From Drosophila pseudoobscura (taxonomy: Eukaryota; Arthropoda; Insecta; Diptera; Drosophilidae), in assembly GCF_009870125.1 (NCBI RefSeq), contig NC_046681.1, positions 5,159,001-5,223,000 of the forward strand: a DNA stretch of 64,000 bases. The letters run 5' to 3'. This document shows, one piece after another, positions 44,815 to 58,207 of the stretch; position 1 is the first letter of the stretch; every line of letters starts with the position of its first letter. A model generated the notes under the pieces. It searched no databases. It was given only the letters and a program-made list of their open reading frames with translations, and was not told the origin of the DNA. Position numbers and translations under genes: made by a program.

Positions 44815-45010
44815 TGCCAATAAGGAAATGAAAGACAAAATCCACTCATTGCAAGTCATCATCAACAATTTTTAGAGCCAGGCCAGATCAAATCAAGGAG
44901 ATCAGAGAGCAGGCGAATCTTCTCGACACGTTTCCCAATGGTAGTCCAAATGGCATTTTTCAGATAAATTTGTTTCGGCTTCGTCCGGATGGACTTTCAT
45001 TGGTCTGATC
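44815..45010 (+). pseudogene. Possible second FReD-type N-terminal fragment
   Basis: The plus strand reads MAADANKEMKDKIHSLQVII (coiled-coil-like) and then, in another frame, DTFPNGSPNGIFQINLFRLR, which resembles the coiled coil and start of a fibrinogen-like domain (xxGxSxGIHQIxLPG). The match is short and broken. Confidence 0.3.
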
Positions 45011-45064
45011 TGGAAAGAAATCTATTTATCTAAATATTCTAAATTCAAATAAATTATAGAAAAA

Positions 45065-45661
45065 CTATCGGATCCGACGAACTCTGTCTCGCCGCAGCTT
45101 AACGCCTTCAGATAAACCCCAGAGTGATAACAAAAACATAAAAATGCTCAAAAAAAGGCGCCAATGGTCCAAACTCAACGAAACTTTGACTGTGAATGAT
45201 TGGAGAAACGTAATGTTTATAATTGATCTAAAATAAACTATTTTTGTTGGGAAAGGACGAATGATCGTCGCAAATTCGGAGGACGCTATAAAAGTTAATG
45301 CCTGAAACGAACGGTAATGCAAGGAGGCAGCAGGATTTTCTGGGGATGTTTTTTCTATTTTAGAGTTGGGTATCTGGGATATGTAAAGGCGGTCACGGGC
45401 AAAAAAAGGACGCAAAAGGATGTCATGTGGCTTTGATGATTGCAAACAATTTAAAAATTTGAATCGCTGGCGCAGAAACAGGTGCATCGGCCCTTGAGTG
45501 CAAATGAAAAAGTTGGCAGGCCTCCAAAAACGTGACGCACAGCACACCATCCACAGAACGCAGAGAATCGAAGGATGTAGGGCCTCTAAGCCTATAAGAT
45601 GGAAACATTCATCTTGGCGTGGATGCCTCCGAGTGCAGACATCAGCGAAAAAATACGCCAT
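45065..45661 (-). other. Unassigned 198-codon open frame in the pseudogene cluster
   Basis: A long minus-strand frame is open here but has poor protein character (many Phe/Leu/Arg runs). A piece near its start, CFHLIGLEALHP (about 45590-45630), is similar to both the FHVVGLEAMH block of BTBD9's second half and the FFIGLEALH block of fibrinogen-like domains. I cannot decide between these or chance. Confidence 0.2.
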
Positions 45662-46860
45662 TAGCTAATAAATCGGATTGTAACTGGGTTTATCCAGTAA
45701 AGAGGGTATTATCCCCATTAGAAGTGACCTGTGTGAGACCCAGAATGACTTTTCAGATCGTATGTTGTCAGAATTTCCTCCTTCCATATTCAATTCTATA
45801 AATTACGAAGAAAATTGTTGTTTTAATTTCAGATATTTAGATTGTTCAAAAAAACTTTGTTATGGAATGTTCAGCAAAACAACTTCGGCTTATAATCGGC
45901 TACCGTCCAAATGCGATGATACCGTAAGTGCGTTGACTCTCAACCGATTCGACACATTTGAACGTCGCGGCTACTTTTCTACTTGACTTCTACATTTACA
46001 TTTACAGTCTGCTACTGTTATCGACTACTCTATATTCTCATATCGCGTAAATATTAAATCGACCATTTTCCAGCACTTCTCATGAACTATCGAATAAACA
46101 GCTGATTTGCCGAAATATATATATAAATATATATATATGTATCTTCGTGCTCTTTTCTCTGCAACACAAAACACGCAACTAAATTTCGTTTAAAAACAAT
46201 CAAAAACAACACAAAATGGACTAGTTTCGTATTTAAACCCTTTACTCGGCCGTGTAGTACCCAAGTGAAGTGGATTTTCCCATGGAAATTGTTTTCGGAA
46301 ACTTACACAAACATTTTTTCGTAAGCGCTGCCTGTGTGTGCCTCTGCTCTGCCTTTGCCATTGCCTCTGCCTCTGATGTTGTCTCTGTCTCGTTCGCACA
46401 GCAGAATTACTAGTTGCTGTGTGTGTGCGTGTGTTCGCGTGTGTTTGTGATTTCGCGTACGTTTTTTATATGCTAAAAACTAAACTTAATTAAATGTGAA
46501 GGAGTGAGGAGAGGAGCGCATCGGCAATCATTGAAAATGCAACATCTGACCGCCAACGAAAGAGTAGCAGCAGCAGCAGCCACAGCAACAACAACAGCCG
46601 CAGCAGCAGCAACACCAACACCAACAAATTACTACACATTACTACACTATATTTGTGTCCGTGTGCGTTCGTGCGTGTGTGTTTCTATGTTCACATTGAA
46701 TAATGTTTAAACATTTTTGGATTTTGTATACAAAACAATTTTAATTTGTAGCAGAGAATCGGCTTAGCAGTTAATCGAAGAGCAGGTAAGTCATTTGTTA
46801 TGAACAAAGTCAGTACAAACAAAGGCAAATGTGTCAAAAGTTCGTTATGGCTCTCTCCCG

Positions 46861-46899
46861 CACTCTCTCTCTCTCTCTTGCACACACACACACACACAC
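46861..46899 (+). repeat. (CT)n followed by (CA)n compound microsatellite
   Basis: Eight or more CT units, then TTG, then nine CA units. Confidence 0.95.
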
Positions 46900-49800
46900 T
46901 ATATCTCCCGCCACGCCGTTCATAAAGGAAAGAAATTAATTTTGCTTTTGCATTTTCCTTTACCTTTTTTGCTCTCTTTTAATTTTAATTTGCCTTGCGC
47001 AGCGAATTCGCGCGCAAAGGCACAAAAAATACAGTAATAAACGTCAAATGCCAGACGGACAAAATGCCGCCGCCGCTCTTTTTTACTGTAAATGTTTTAC
47101 AGTGTGTGCGTGCGTGTTTGGCTTTGCTCGTTTTCTTCTATTTGTTTGCTTTTGCCTTAATTTGTATTTGTAACTGCTTTTCAATGGTTTTGCAAATACA
47201 AATAAATAAAATACAAAGTTTCCTTTCTTATCAGCTTGCCATGCTATTGAAATCATGATGAAAGACAGACCAGAGAGGGGCAAAAATAGAGAGAAAGAGC
47301 GTCAAACACACCTAAAGGCCGTTTTGATAAGAACCAGTGGTAATTGTTTGAATGCGGGAATTCCAATAGGAATGGGCATTAAAGAGCCGAACTCTCTCGC
47401 TGCCCCTAAATCTGTGATTCCTCCTCCGCCTGGGTGCTGATGGAATAAAGCAGTCTGAGCTCTCAGCATTATCTCAAAAATGTATGTTTTCTAGCTCATT
47501 TTTTTTCAACAATAATAGTGAGATTGACTAAATCAAATACAAATAGCATTTCTCGAAGCTGGATGGTTCGAGTTTCGTTAGAATGTCCAGGGCCAAAAAA
47601 TTATACAATTTCCAGCGGTATAGAAACTTTAATATCTGTGCACCTTAAATTCTGATGATATCATCATTGAATTGGATTTTATTTTGTATATAACAGGGAT
47701 CAGAGTTCCACAAGGAGTTCAACACTAAAGTACTGAAAATCAATTGAGAAAATAGGACAATTTTCAATCTATAAATAATCTATCATGATGAGGAAGCCAA
47801 AGAAAGAAAACATTTGAAATTCCTGAAACTTGTTTAAAAAACATCCTTTGTCAACACTGATGAACCACCTTCATAATTATACAACACTACTGCTGTGAAA
47901 TCCGCTATCAAACTTTACAAGTTTTTTATTGATCTGTAAAGTCAGTAAATCTGCCAGATATTACATTAAGAGAACAATCTGTACAATATTTGCATACTGG
48001 AATGGAATACTATTCCTCTGTTGTATGTACATACATGTATATCACCTTTTTTGACCGTTTCGTGTACACTTCACTTTATTTAATTTTGGTAATGAATTGC
48101 AGTTATCAGATAGGAGGTCCAAAAATGTTTACTACTCTTCGATTCAATACTATGTCGGGGCGGCAGTGGCCACAAACACAACCGTTGCATCCCTCCCTCC
48201 TCTGCCCATTCCCATTCAACCCGTTCCTGGGTTGCTGTAAACACAAAGTGTGGACGTCATATGGAAATTGATTCATGAAATCAAATTACAAAACATTAAA
48301 TGAAGCAACTATCGGCCGACCGAAGCTGTTGATACCCTGACGGATCTATCGTATATTTAGTTTCCAAGGTTTTCCTAAGTACTTTCCTAAAATCAGTATT
48401 CTTATATGAAATAGTGATACGGATTTTTCGGGTTCCGATTAATTTCAACCTTCTGTGGTTGTGTTCGGTGTGTTGCAAACCTCTGTTAAAAATATCCACA
48501 GTAAAGGGTATTAAAATCACAAACAAAAGGCCAACAGGCGGTCGGATCGGGTGTATCTAGTAAAATAACATGTAGTACTCCCAAGAAGAAGAAGCAGAAA
48601 AAGAAGAAGTAGGTGAGAGGGAGGAGGGGGAAGAGGAGTACTTTTCCTTTTGTTGTTCGCACGGTTTCAAATTCCAATGTATTGGCAACATTAACATTTA
48701 CATTTACTAAAGCAGAGGCAGAGGCAGAGCAGAGCTCGCGCTCTCGCTCTCTCTCTCTCTCTCTCGCAATCCGCTCTCTGACAATAATTCATTCATGGTT
48801 TTGTTACATTTGCTGGCAGGATATCAATGAGAAAACCATTCAACAAGTAATTGTCATATTATTGGGCAACTCTTTAATTTTCATAATCTTTTACCTTTAA
48901 AACTTAAAAATTCAATCTGCGACTAACATCGCTCTGTAAAGACGATCTTTGCTGCTGTTATGTCCGCTGATTAACAGCTGCCAGCTCTCACGCGCTCTAT
49001 GCGCATGCTCACTCTCTTCCATTCTCTTTTGCTGGTTCCGTTTTCTTGTTGCCCCGCCGCTCATTTATCGGCGTTTGTTTTGTCAGTCTCGTCTGAGACG
49101 CCGTTCGTTGCTCGCGCCGTGTAAAAATGTAAGAGCGAAAATCGCCGAAAAGCGAAAGAGAAATATGTAATAAATTCAAGTGGCAAAAGTAATACACGAA
49201 AAATCATCGTGTCATTTTGTGTGCCTTCCCAAATGCCGCCACCGCTCCCGCCCACCCTTTGAATCGTTCGTTGGTTCGTTTGTTCTCGAATCAAAAAAGT
49301 GCCCATACAAATATTCCATAGAGAAGTGCAATAAATGTTTTTTCAGTGTGCAAAGTTCAAAGGCAAAGGCAAAAGCAAAAGCAAAGGGAGCAAAAGCATA
49401 ATCAAATGAAAAGGCAACGGCAAAAGAAAAATCAAAAGTAAATGAAAATGAAAAAGAAAAATAAATGGCAAAGCGAATGCTAAAAAGTGCTTTAAAGTTG
49501 ATTAAAATATATTTATAAAAAGAAATGAAAAGGCAAATAGTAGAGCACACGCCGTCTTGCCGCCAGTCCCCTCGTCCCCTGTTTATGCCACCTCTCCGTA
49601 TCTCTCGCTCTGGGGCACACACATGGCGGCAGGCAGTTTATTTTTATTTCATTTGCACATTTTCAATGCAAATTATTATAGAAATCAACAGATAAAATAC
49701 CAAAAAAAAAATTTCGCTTTCGCATTTCAATACCAAAAACAAAGCAACAACGAAAACGGAACCAAAAAAGAGATGAAATAAGAAACGGGCGAAAAAGAAA

Positions 49801-52201
49801 AGAAACGACAAAAAAAAGTGAAATGCGCATTGACTTTCGGGAACGTTTTTATTGTAAATTTTTCAAACGGCACTTGGACCGACGACCGTGTGATTGTGTT
49901 GCTCTCTCGCTCACGCTATCGCTCTTTCCACCGCTCACCTCGCTCTCTCCCTATCTCTCTCAATCACTTTGGCACGCTCACTCTCTCAACGTGTTCGTTC
50001 GCCTTTTGCTTTGCTCTTCAGTTCGCATAACGGAACTGAACTGCCTCGGCGGCTGTCTTCTTATTGTTGTTAGGCAAAAGCAGAGGCAGAGACAGAAAAA
50101 AAGTTGAAGCGGTATGCGTGCGTTGCCCTTTGGCTCCACGCTTACAACTACAACAAAAAAGCAACTATACACTCATGAATGAACAAACGAATGAATGATG
50201 GTTGTTGTACATGGAGCAGAAAGCCAGTGAAAGAGGCTTCTAGATAATTATCTGCTTCATCTCTTGAACATTTTTGATTTGTATTTAACACCTGCTGTTC
50301 TTCCATCAACGGAATGAATGCTCAATGCTCAATGCTCAATGCTGGCAATGCTCTATGTATGTAATATCTGTGTTTGAGCGTGTGTGTGTGGTGCTGCAAT
50401 TGCGATCAACAGCTGTTGCTGAGTGAAGAGAGCTAGCACTTCAAGAGAGGGACAGAGAGCACGCGTGGCTCTGTGTGTGTGTGTGTGTGTCCTTGCGTGT
50501 GGTTTTTGTTTGTGTGGTGTTTTGTTGTTGCAGCTGGGAAGATATTTTTGCCAAGTGGGAAAGGGATGGGAATTTATTGCGTTAAGATTAGGGAGACAAA
50601 AAACAACCTATCGAATTAAACACACAACTTATCGAACAATTACAATCCATATCCATGACAAACTTGTGCACTTGCAAACAATTTTTAAAACCAAAAACAA
50701 TTTCTATTCAAAATTCTCATCAATTTTGCAGCCAACTAATAAATTAATCTATCAATCGCCTCAAACAAAAAGCAATACAACAAAAAACAACAAATTAAAC
50801 GACAACAAAATGGGACAACACCCGAAATACAGCAACAAAAAGTTAAACATGTAGTTACAAATCAAAGCAAAACAAAAGGAAAGAAAAGAAAATAAAAGCA
50901 AAGAAAAGTTTATTACGAATCGCATTAACACAGACGTAGCCATTAGCTTTACAGAGAAAAAAAAAGCAGAAGCAGAAGCAGAAACATAAACTTTAGAGAG
51001 CCTATAAAAGTACGCCTTCCAATAGTTATTATTATATACAAGCATTATATACAGCCTATATACATACATGGACATAGCCATAGCACATACAAATTCGATA
51101 TGGATGGTTTATACAAAAGGAGGAGCGGGATGATGACGACTCGAGGCGGAGAATCGGGGTTAAAGTGCGTTACATTCTAACGGTGCAATCAAATCTTATT
51201 ATACATATATAGGCACACACGATCATAGTATATAGAATACGAGTATATATACATATATATATATATATTTCTTACATCAAATACTCTAAACTAAACAATT
51301 TTTACAATCTGCTTGAAAAATCAAATCAAATCAACCGCAAACGCAATTACTTTAGTAAAAATTACTTTAAACAAAAACAAAACAAAACAAAACCGATAGA
51401 AAGCAAAGAAACAAAAAGAAAAACATTTAAAAAAGTCAAGTGCAAATTACGAAAACAAATTATTCTTAATAGAACAAAATAAAATTCAACAAATTATTAG
51501 AAATATTAGAAATTTCAAATATTAAAACAAAAAAAAAACAAAAAACAAATTTATCCTAAAGCGTATTTCTTAGGTATAAATCAAATGAGTAACAAACAAA
51601 TTTTTATATGTATATGGTAAATGCGCCCCAAGTGCTTAAGCAACAACAAACACCCCAAAAACAAAGCAAAAACAAAACACATAAAACAAACCTAATGTTA
51701 AACAACAACAACCTCAACCAACAGCGAATCGAGCAATATTATCAATAATGAATCATTAAATTGTTAAACGTTAAAGATTAAATGTAATGTAAAACAAAAC
51801 AACAAATTAAAAAATTTAAAAAAATCAACTAAACAAAACAGCAACAACGCTAGTAACCTGCCAACAAAAGACACCAACAACTCATGCGGTGCCTGAAAAA
51901 GTACATCATCATCGCCTTACAACAATCACAACAACAGCAACACCAACAAAAACAACAACAAAAACAACAAGCAAGTGCCTCCGCCTCCCCAGAGGCCAGG
52001 GGATTAGGAATAGGAATAGGATCAGAAACCGAAACAGAAATCAGAAACCGACGACCAGGAACTGGCCCCCCCGAACACCCACACCCCCCATCATTCGTGG
52101 GCGGCAGCTAAATCGCCCAGATATCTTGGATTAATCATCACTTAGCTGACGCCGCCGCCGCCGCCACGCCCCAAAGCGGGTGTATGGGGGATGCGTTCTA
52201 T

Positions 52202-52235
52202 GTCAACAACAACAACAACAACAACAACAACAGCA
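52202..52235 (+). repeat. (CAA)n/(CAG)n microsatellite
   Basis: Nine CAA units followed by CAGCAGCAA. Confidence 0.95.
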
Positions 52236-52272
52236 GCAACACCTTTAACTTCACCAACGATCACAGCAGGCT

Positions 52273-52307
52273 ATGGATATACATATGAAGAAACTAACTA
52301 AACCACG
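52273..52307 (+). CDS. Candidate short first coding exon (MDIHMKKLTKP) before a splice donor
   Basis: An ATG with favourable context (G at -3 and +4) at 52273 opens a frame of 11 codons plus two bases, which reaches a good donor, ACG followed by GTAAGT, at 52308. An in-frame stop lies just upstream, so this would be the true start. It sits at the end of the CAA-rich UTR-like region, and the following 11 kb contain no exon I can recognise. If real, the gene continues beyond 64000. Evidence is only start context plus donor. Confidence 0.3.
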
Positions 52308-54061
52308 GTAAGTCCTCCTCCTATCATATAGTATTTTCGCCATCAGTAGTATGTTGATCTATCGTTTACCTATCTGTAGAACAGGTAGCGAAAAACCAAC
52401 CATAATTCAGGAATACAATAAATCAGTTTCATTCTGAAAAGCCAAAGAGGGGGACAAAAAGGTTTTCATGTGCCACATTTTCAAGATATGTCGAACTCTT
52501 TTCTTCGAGTTATAATATTACATTACAGAAAAATAAATAATTTTTTTGGAAAACACATTTCCATTAGCAGCACATTCTTGAGCGCGGGTGTTGTTGCTTC
52601 CCCTGGGATATTACATCATTTTTTATTAAATATTGGGAGTTTCGCACTTAAAACTTAAATGTTTATATTTTTTAAAATTTAAAACCAATTGAAAATATAC
52701 CTTATAAATCAAAAATATCTGGGATGGTCTCGTCACTCGTAAGGATAGTGGCCGTTTGCTTATGGGTAATTTCTCCAACGAATCAACGGCCCATTCGAAC
52801 ATCATTCCAAGGAAATTTGTACCATATCGTATAACTTGTTAGTAAAACTAGATCGAATGATTCGAACTCTGAGGACCTTTGGCGGGTGATTGGAGAATGG
52901 ACAGAAATCCTACGCACATGAAATTTAATCGGATGCTCTCTTTCAAAAAACTTTTCTCATTTCTGTAACCTCTTTTTTTTGCACTCCCACCTCCGCTCCA
53001 CTTCTTCGTTGCTTCTTCGTTTCCCCTGTTCCTAGTTGTATTTTTTGTTTATTTTTTATTGTCAATGAGCTGCGGCGGCCACTAAAATGTATAATTGAAA
53101 ATTGTACGCCCACATTTACTGCACACACACACACATCTAAACAAACATGGAAACATAGACACACAAACACACAGAACAGATACGAACATACGTATAAAGA
53201 GCAGTCACACAAAAAAAAAATAAAAAATAAAAAACGGATCACATAAATAACGTAGTCGAAGCCCCTTGGATACCCTGGTAGTATGCAAAAATAATCTAAA
53301 AACGCAGAGAAATCGTAGTGCGACTTCCATATAGGACCAAAAATGAGTTCTATATGGTTCCGTATTCTGTATGCGTAAAAAGCCATTGTTTTTAAGTTTA
53401 TTTTGTTTAAAAATAATTCGTAATTTTTGTTCCAGTTTTCCTTCTCAACTAAAACTCGAAGGATGTTTAGTAGTAGTAAAGAATTATTCGCTATAAGCAA
53501 AATGTACTGAAAATTGAACCAAATTACAGTGTTCTGGAACTTAATTCTTTATTGGAAACTTCATGGTACAAAAGATCGTAGTAGAAAAGTTAGACTGTAC
53601 TTATTAAAAGTGTTTAAGAGTTCAATATAAACATGAATATTATCAACAGTTTTTAGTTTTTTTAGCCGTTTTAAATCTCAGAAAATATCATAGTTACTTT
53701 GAATTGAGATTGTTTTTGTTACATATCTTAAATCTACGCTTGCTTGAAACCGAAATGATCATACCCCACCCCCTACGTACGTACGTCCAGGGTATGCAAA
53801 AACGGTCCCCAGTTGCTTTTAGCGCCATGCAATAAACAGAGCGAGAGGGCTGCTGTGCTGCCAAGTTTTTGCGGGTTTTTCTTTGGCTCCTCTTCTTCTG
53901 CTTGCAGACGACTTCCTCCCGTCCGGCCACTGCCTAGTCTTCTTCTTGCCCCCCCCCCCCCATTCCACCCCACCTTGAGCAAAGTAGAAAAATCTTGGTG
54001 TTTTTTGTTGTTGTCTTGTTTCGGCTTTTTGTTGCTCTTCTTTTTCTTCGGGCGGCGGGCT

Positions 54062-54120
<59 letters not shown>
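54062..54120 (+). repeat. Long (TCG)n trinucleotide microsatellite
   Basis: About 19 nearly perfect TCG units. They give poly-Ser, poly-Val/Arg or poly-Asp in the different frames, which explains the long but meaningless open frames around it. Confidence 0.95.
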
Positions 54121-54123
<3 letters not shown>

Positions 54124-57100
54124 ACGCACTGTTTCCCCATGGCTAAGCTATTGTGCACTTTTCGCTGCAATTTGTCGAAAACTTTGCTGCCTTGTTTTTT
54201 TTTCGTTCGTTGCTGCCGCCTCTACTCGGAGAGTGTATTCTTATACACTGCCTCTGCCACGCGTCCACGAAAGTTTAACCATAACAGATTTCTTTAGACC
54301 TTAGAGCATCCTTTTTGGGTCGGTGGGAGGGTGGGGCGCCCTTAAACTCTTGAGCCCTCATTTTCTGGTCGAAATCTGTCGGGCGGAAGCTGAAGGACGA
54401 GCTGGCGATCCCATAGCTTGCATAAAAATAGTTTCAAATATATTCGAATTTGTATATTTTCCACATTTTACTGTGCAACACCTGGCCCCTTAACCCTTGC
54501 CCCTGTCTGTTTCGAGTTCTTGGTCATTTTATGGCTTTATGTGTGTGTGTGTGTGTGTGTCTGTGTGGAAGCAAGGAGTCGGGGGAAAAGCGTACAAAAC
54601 GTGTGCGACACACTCAACAAACTGATAAAATTTTAATTTCTCCAAAATTGAAATTTTAATGTGTGTCTAGAGCGCGCGGTTTACCAGGGCGCCTCTCTGC
54701 CTCCGTGCCTGCCCCCCTGCCGTTGCCACTGCCATTGCCATTGCCACCGCCACTCTGTCTCTCCACTCTCCACTCTGTGGCATCCCCTAAAAACCCCTAA
54801 CACTGAACCTAACTCTTGCCCCTCGCCAGAAATGTGCCCCCTGTGCGGCAGCCACTCACACACGACTGCAAAAGTTTTTGGTTTTTGTGGGTTCTGCCTT
54901 CCCCTTCCCCCTCCCCTTCCTGCCCCTGCCACAGCCACACCCACACCCACCACTATCCCCACACATCCGTACCCGTTCTTGGCTATAGCATTTTGGTCTT
55001 TCCCATTCTGAGCCGACTTTCTATCATTGGCGGCTGCTTTTGGCGTTGGCCAAGAAGCGAATTTCCCCTGCACCGCCTCCTGTGCTGTGCATATTATAGA
55101 GTTGAATTATTAAAATATCTGCTGGCTGTGTGTCAGTTATGAATAGCCAAGTGGCTGAGTGGCAAGGAGGCAAAGAAGGGGATGGGAGGGGAGAAACCTT
55201 CTTCCTTCTCCCAAAGATTGGCCAATGAATTACGATTTAAATCAAATTATAATCAATATATAAACGAATCTTAAGATCTAAAGGATCAAAGATGATAAAA
55301 TACGAGAATGAATACTAGATTGTAAATATTCATCTATTCTTTTGTAAACCTCTGATCGTCTCTCGTACTTGCGGTCTTCTCTGAGCGAGCCCTCCCTCAT
55401 CACAGCTTTGGAATAGGAATATTACAAGAGTAAGGGCCAGCAATGAAGAACTCTATAATTTTCTACTCATAGTATGCAAAAAGGAGAGGTTTTGTTGGGC
55501 GAAAAAACTATTACCAGGACTCTCTTCTAATCAAACCAAATGATTCTACGAGAGTCAACACACACTTACAGAGTCCTCTTTTGGCCATGATGCCAAAAAG
55601 TCAAAGCCGTTTCACCTCATCTCCCATCATCACCATCATCCTCCTCATTGGCCCACTTAAACTATTGACCTACACACCTAATTGATATGCCATACGTATA
55701 GTCAGATATCAAATTGCGGTCGCTGTGTGTGTGTGTGTGTGTGTGGGGGTCGATAGAGATGGAAGATGGAAGATGGAGAAAGGCGGCAAAAGAGATGAGA
55801 TGGCGAGAGATTGGTTGGTGCCGTAGGAGGAGGAGGAGGAGAGGAGAGAGTGGAGCTCTGGGGATTTTATTTTTTATGTCGAAATTATACATTTTATTAT
55901 GTCATTTTAATGCTACAAAAGGCACTGAACAACGTAAAAGTTGCAGAGAGAAAGGATCCAAAATGGCGGGCAGCTGGGGGCGGGGGGCTGGGGGCTGGGA
56001 CAACAACAGAGCAAACTAAACAGCAAACATCCAACATCCTGGCGTCCCATACCCTGGCCGTCTTTTATGCCAGACCATAAATCAGCAACAGTTAGAGAGG
56101 ACACCCTTGGAAGAGGGTCCTTGCACGAAGGAGGAGGCGGCGGTAGCCCTGTTCCCATTTCGTAGGCAAAAGTGAACAAGGTGGAAAATAGAAGGAGGAG
56201 ACGATGAGACAGAGAGAGACCGACCAGATTGTGCAGTAAACAAAAATACACAAGAAAATGCCTAGACGGCCTTTCGACCACACGAATACCCTATCTTTTT
56301 TATTGCATTCACTCGGATCGAAAGATATATCCTTTTCTACCTTCCGAATAATTAGAAAACGAATGTTTTTAGGGGTTTTTTTCGTTGTTCTGCTTTGCTT
56401 CCTTTGCTCCTTTGATTTTTGTTTCACGAAGCAGAGGTCCTGAGGGCGAAGGCATACATACATATGTATGTATGTACATGCATATGTATTTGTACATTTA
56501 TGTATTTGTAATTTTTATGCCTTATAAAAACCAACCGAAAACCAGAAAACCGAACAAAAGGCATTGAACGAAGGAACACACACACACACGCGCGCAACAT
56601 TCATCCCATGACAGATGTTCTGGCAGCCGTAAGGGTGATGGAGAGAGGCGGCAACGGCGGAAGGGGGGGAAGTGGAAGACAGTGGACAGGCAGGGAGGGG
56701 TCGGTTGGGGGGTGGAGAGGCAGAACTGTCATTGAGGGGCAGCCAAATTGTTTTATGTCTATCGATAAAGTAAATCACTTCCCCCCCCGTGCCCCTCCCC
56801 CCACCCCTCCCACCTTTGGCGCGCACTTTTGTTTGCAAAATAATTCGCTTCGTACTTTTACAAGGGTTTCCTTTCCTTTTCTTTTCTTTTCTTTCTCTTT
56901 TCTTTTTTTTTTTGCCTGCAAGGTATATAGCAAATAAAAGGTAAGGCCGTGTGCTCTCTCGCCGCGTCCGACCTTCCACCTATCGTTCAATCAGCCTTGG
57001 ACTGGCATCCCGTTTGTCCTTTGACTGTTTACGTTTTATATCTGTACATGTCACTCCCTCTCCCTCTCTCTCTCTCTCTCTTTCTTACTGTCTCTCTTTA

Positions 57101-58167
57101 CTTAATGACCCGAACCTTGTGTTTGATGCCCAAAGAGAAAAACAAAAACAAAAACGAATCTGAGCGACAATTGGCACGTGTTGGGATTTTTATATGTATC
57201 ACGACTCTGTGTGTGTGTGTGTGTGAATGCGGTGAGCGAATGTGAGCGCCAGGCAGAGGGAGAGTTTAACTCCAAACAAAAGCACCTCTGGAGCTCATCA
57301 ACGGGCCTGACCGCACACCCACACACCCACACGCCCCCACCCACCCTGATGCTTACCCGTCGGTGAATGTACACGCAGAGACGTCATAGAAGAGCTAATT
57401 AAACATTTGTTGCCATGGATACGATGTATCGGTAGACGGCCTGCGAGTGTTTGTGGGCTGGCAATGCCATAATTTGAGCATGAATAAGATCATAATCTCC
57501 ACATAGTTCATTGAGTGGCTGTCCCATGAGCGAAGGACCCTTCGTTTAGCTGGAATAAATCCATTTAAAGCATTACTGAATTGTGAATAAAACGCACTCA
57601 AAATATGGGGATATAGACAGAATATTGCTGGCTTGATTGCATATCTTTTCAATCGGCGTCCACTCGCTTTAATGGACTTCCCTGCCAGAGCCACTCCCAG
57701 ACACCGCGACCTGATTACACTGTCCGTCCGGTCCCATCCGGTTCCGTCCAGCATGCCCTCCCCTCCCCTCCCCTCCACCCACCGGACCTGTCCAAAGTGT
57801 TCTCTCACCTAAGATCTATGTATATCCCCATCTGGATTCCCTTTTGCCCGTTGCACCCACCATCTAAATGATTAACTGTTGCACACCGTCCCGTTGCCAC
57901 GCCCATCAGTCAGTTGCAGTTAAGCTGAAGGACACACGCGAATCGGGTGGGTCTTAAGTTGTGTGCGTGAGTGTGTGTGTGTGTGTTGCCTTGACGCTGT
58001 CCATGTCTATGTCCATAGCCGTCTTCCTTCCTTGGCCTCCCCCCCGGTCTGGTGGGCTCTCGGCCCAGTCGCGACATCGTTGTCGCCTTCGACTCGCACA
58101 TTTCACACACAAGTGTTGCCACTTTAAGCTGGCGCGAACAGCAACAGACTGCAACCTGCAACCAGCC

Positions 58168-58207
58168 ACTGCCCCTGCGCCTGCCCCTGCGCCTGCCCCT
58201 GCCCCTG
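58168..58207 (+). repeat. CCCTGC/GCCTGC hexamer minisatellite
   Basis: Alternating CCCTGC and GCCTGC units over about 40 bases. Confidence 0.9.

Larger units (their letters stand above)
46100..52272 (+). other. A-rich, microsatellite-rich probable UTR/intron sequence
   Basis: Over 6 kb contains no recognisable domain in any frame. It is rich in AAC/CAA/AAAC words on the plus strand, (CT)n and (CA)n tracts (46861-46899), a GGCAAA-type hexamer run (about 49359-49400), CTCAATG heptamers (50321-50341) and CAG/CAA runs. Long A-rich and CAA-rich sequence on one strand is typical of Drosophila neuronal or regulatory gene 5' or 3' UTRs. Open frames such as 46504-46710 (polyalanine/threonine) and 51884-52111 (polyglutamine) follow from these repeats. 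Confidence 0.4.

Noticed and set aside
49212-49622. 136-codon minus-strand frame rich in Phe/Ala
   Set aside because: It comes from the GGCAAA/AAAAGC-type A-rich repeats read in reverse; low complexity throughout.
53773-54304. Long open frames on both strands (poly-Asp, poly-Ser, poly-Val)
   Set aside because: They are produced by the (TCG)n microsatellite at 54062-54120. No frame shows a domain.
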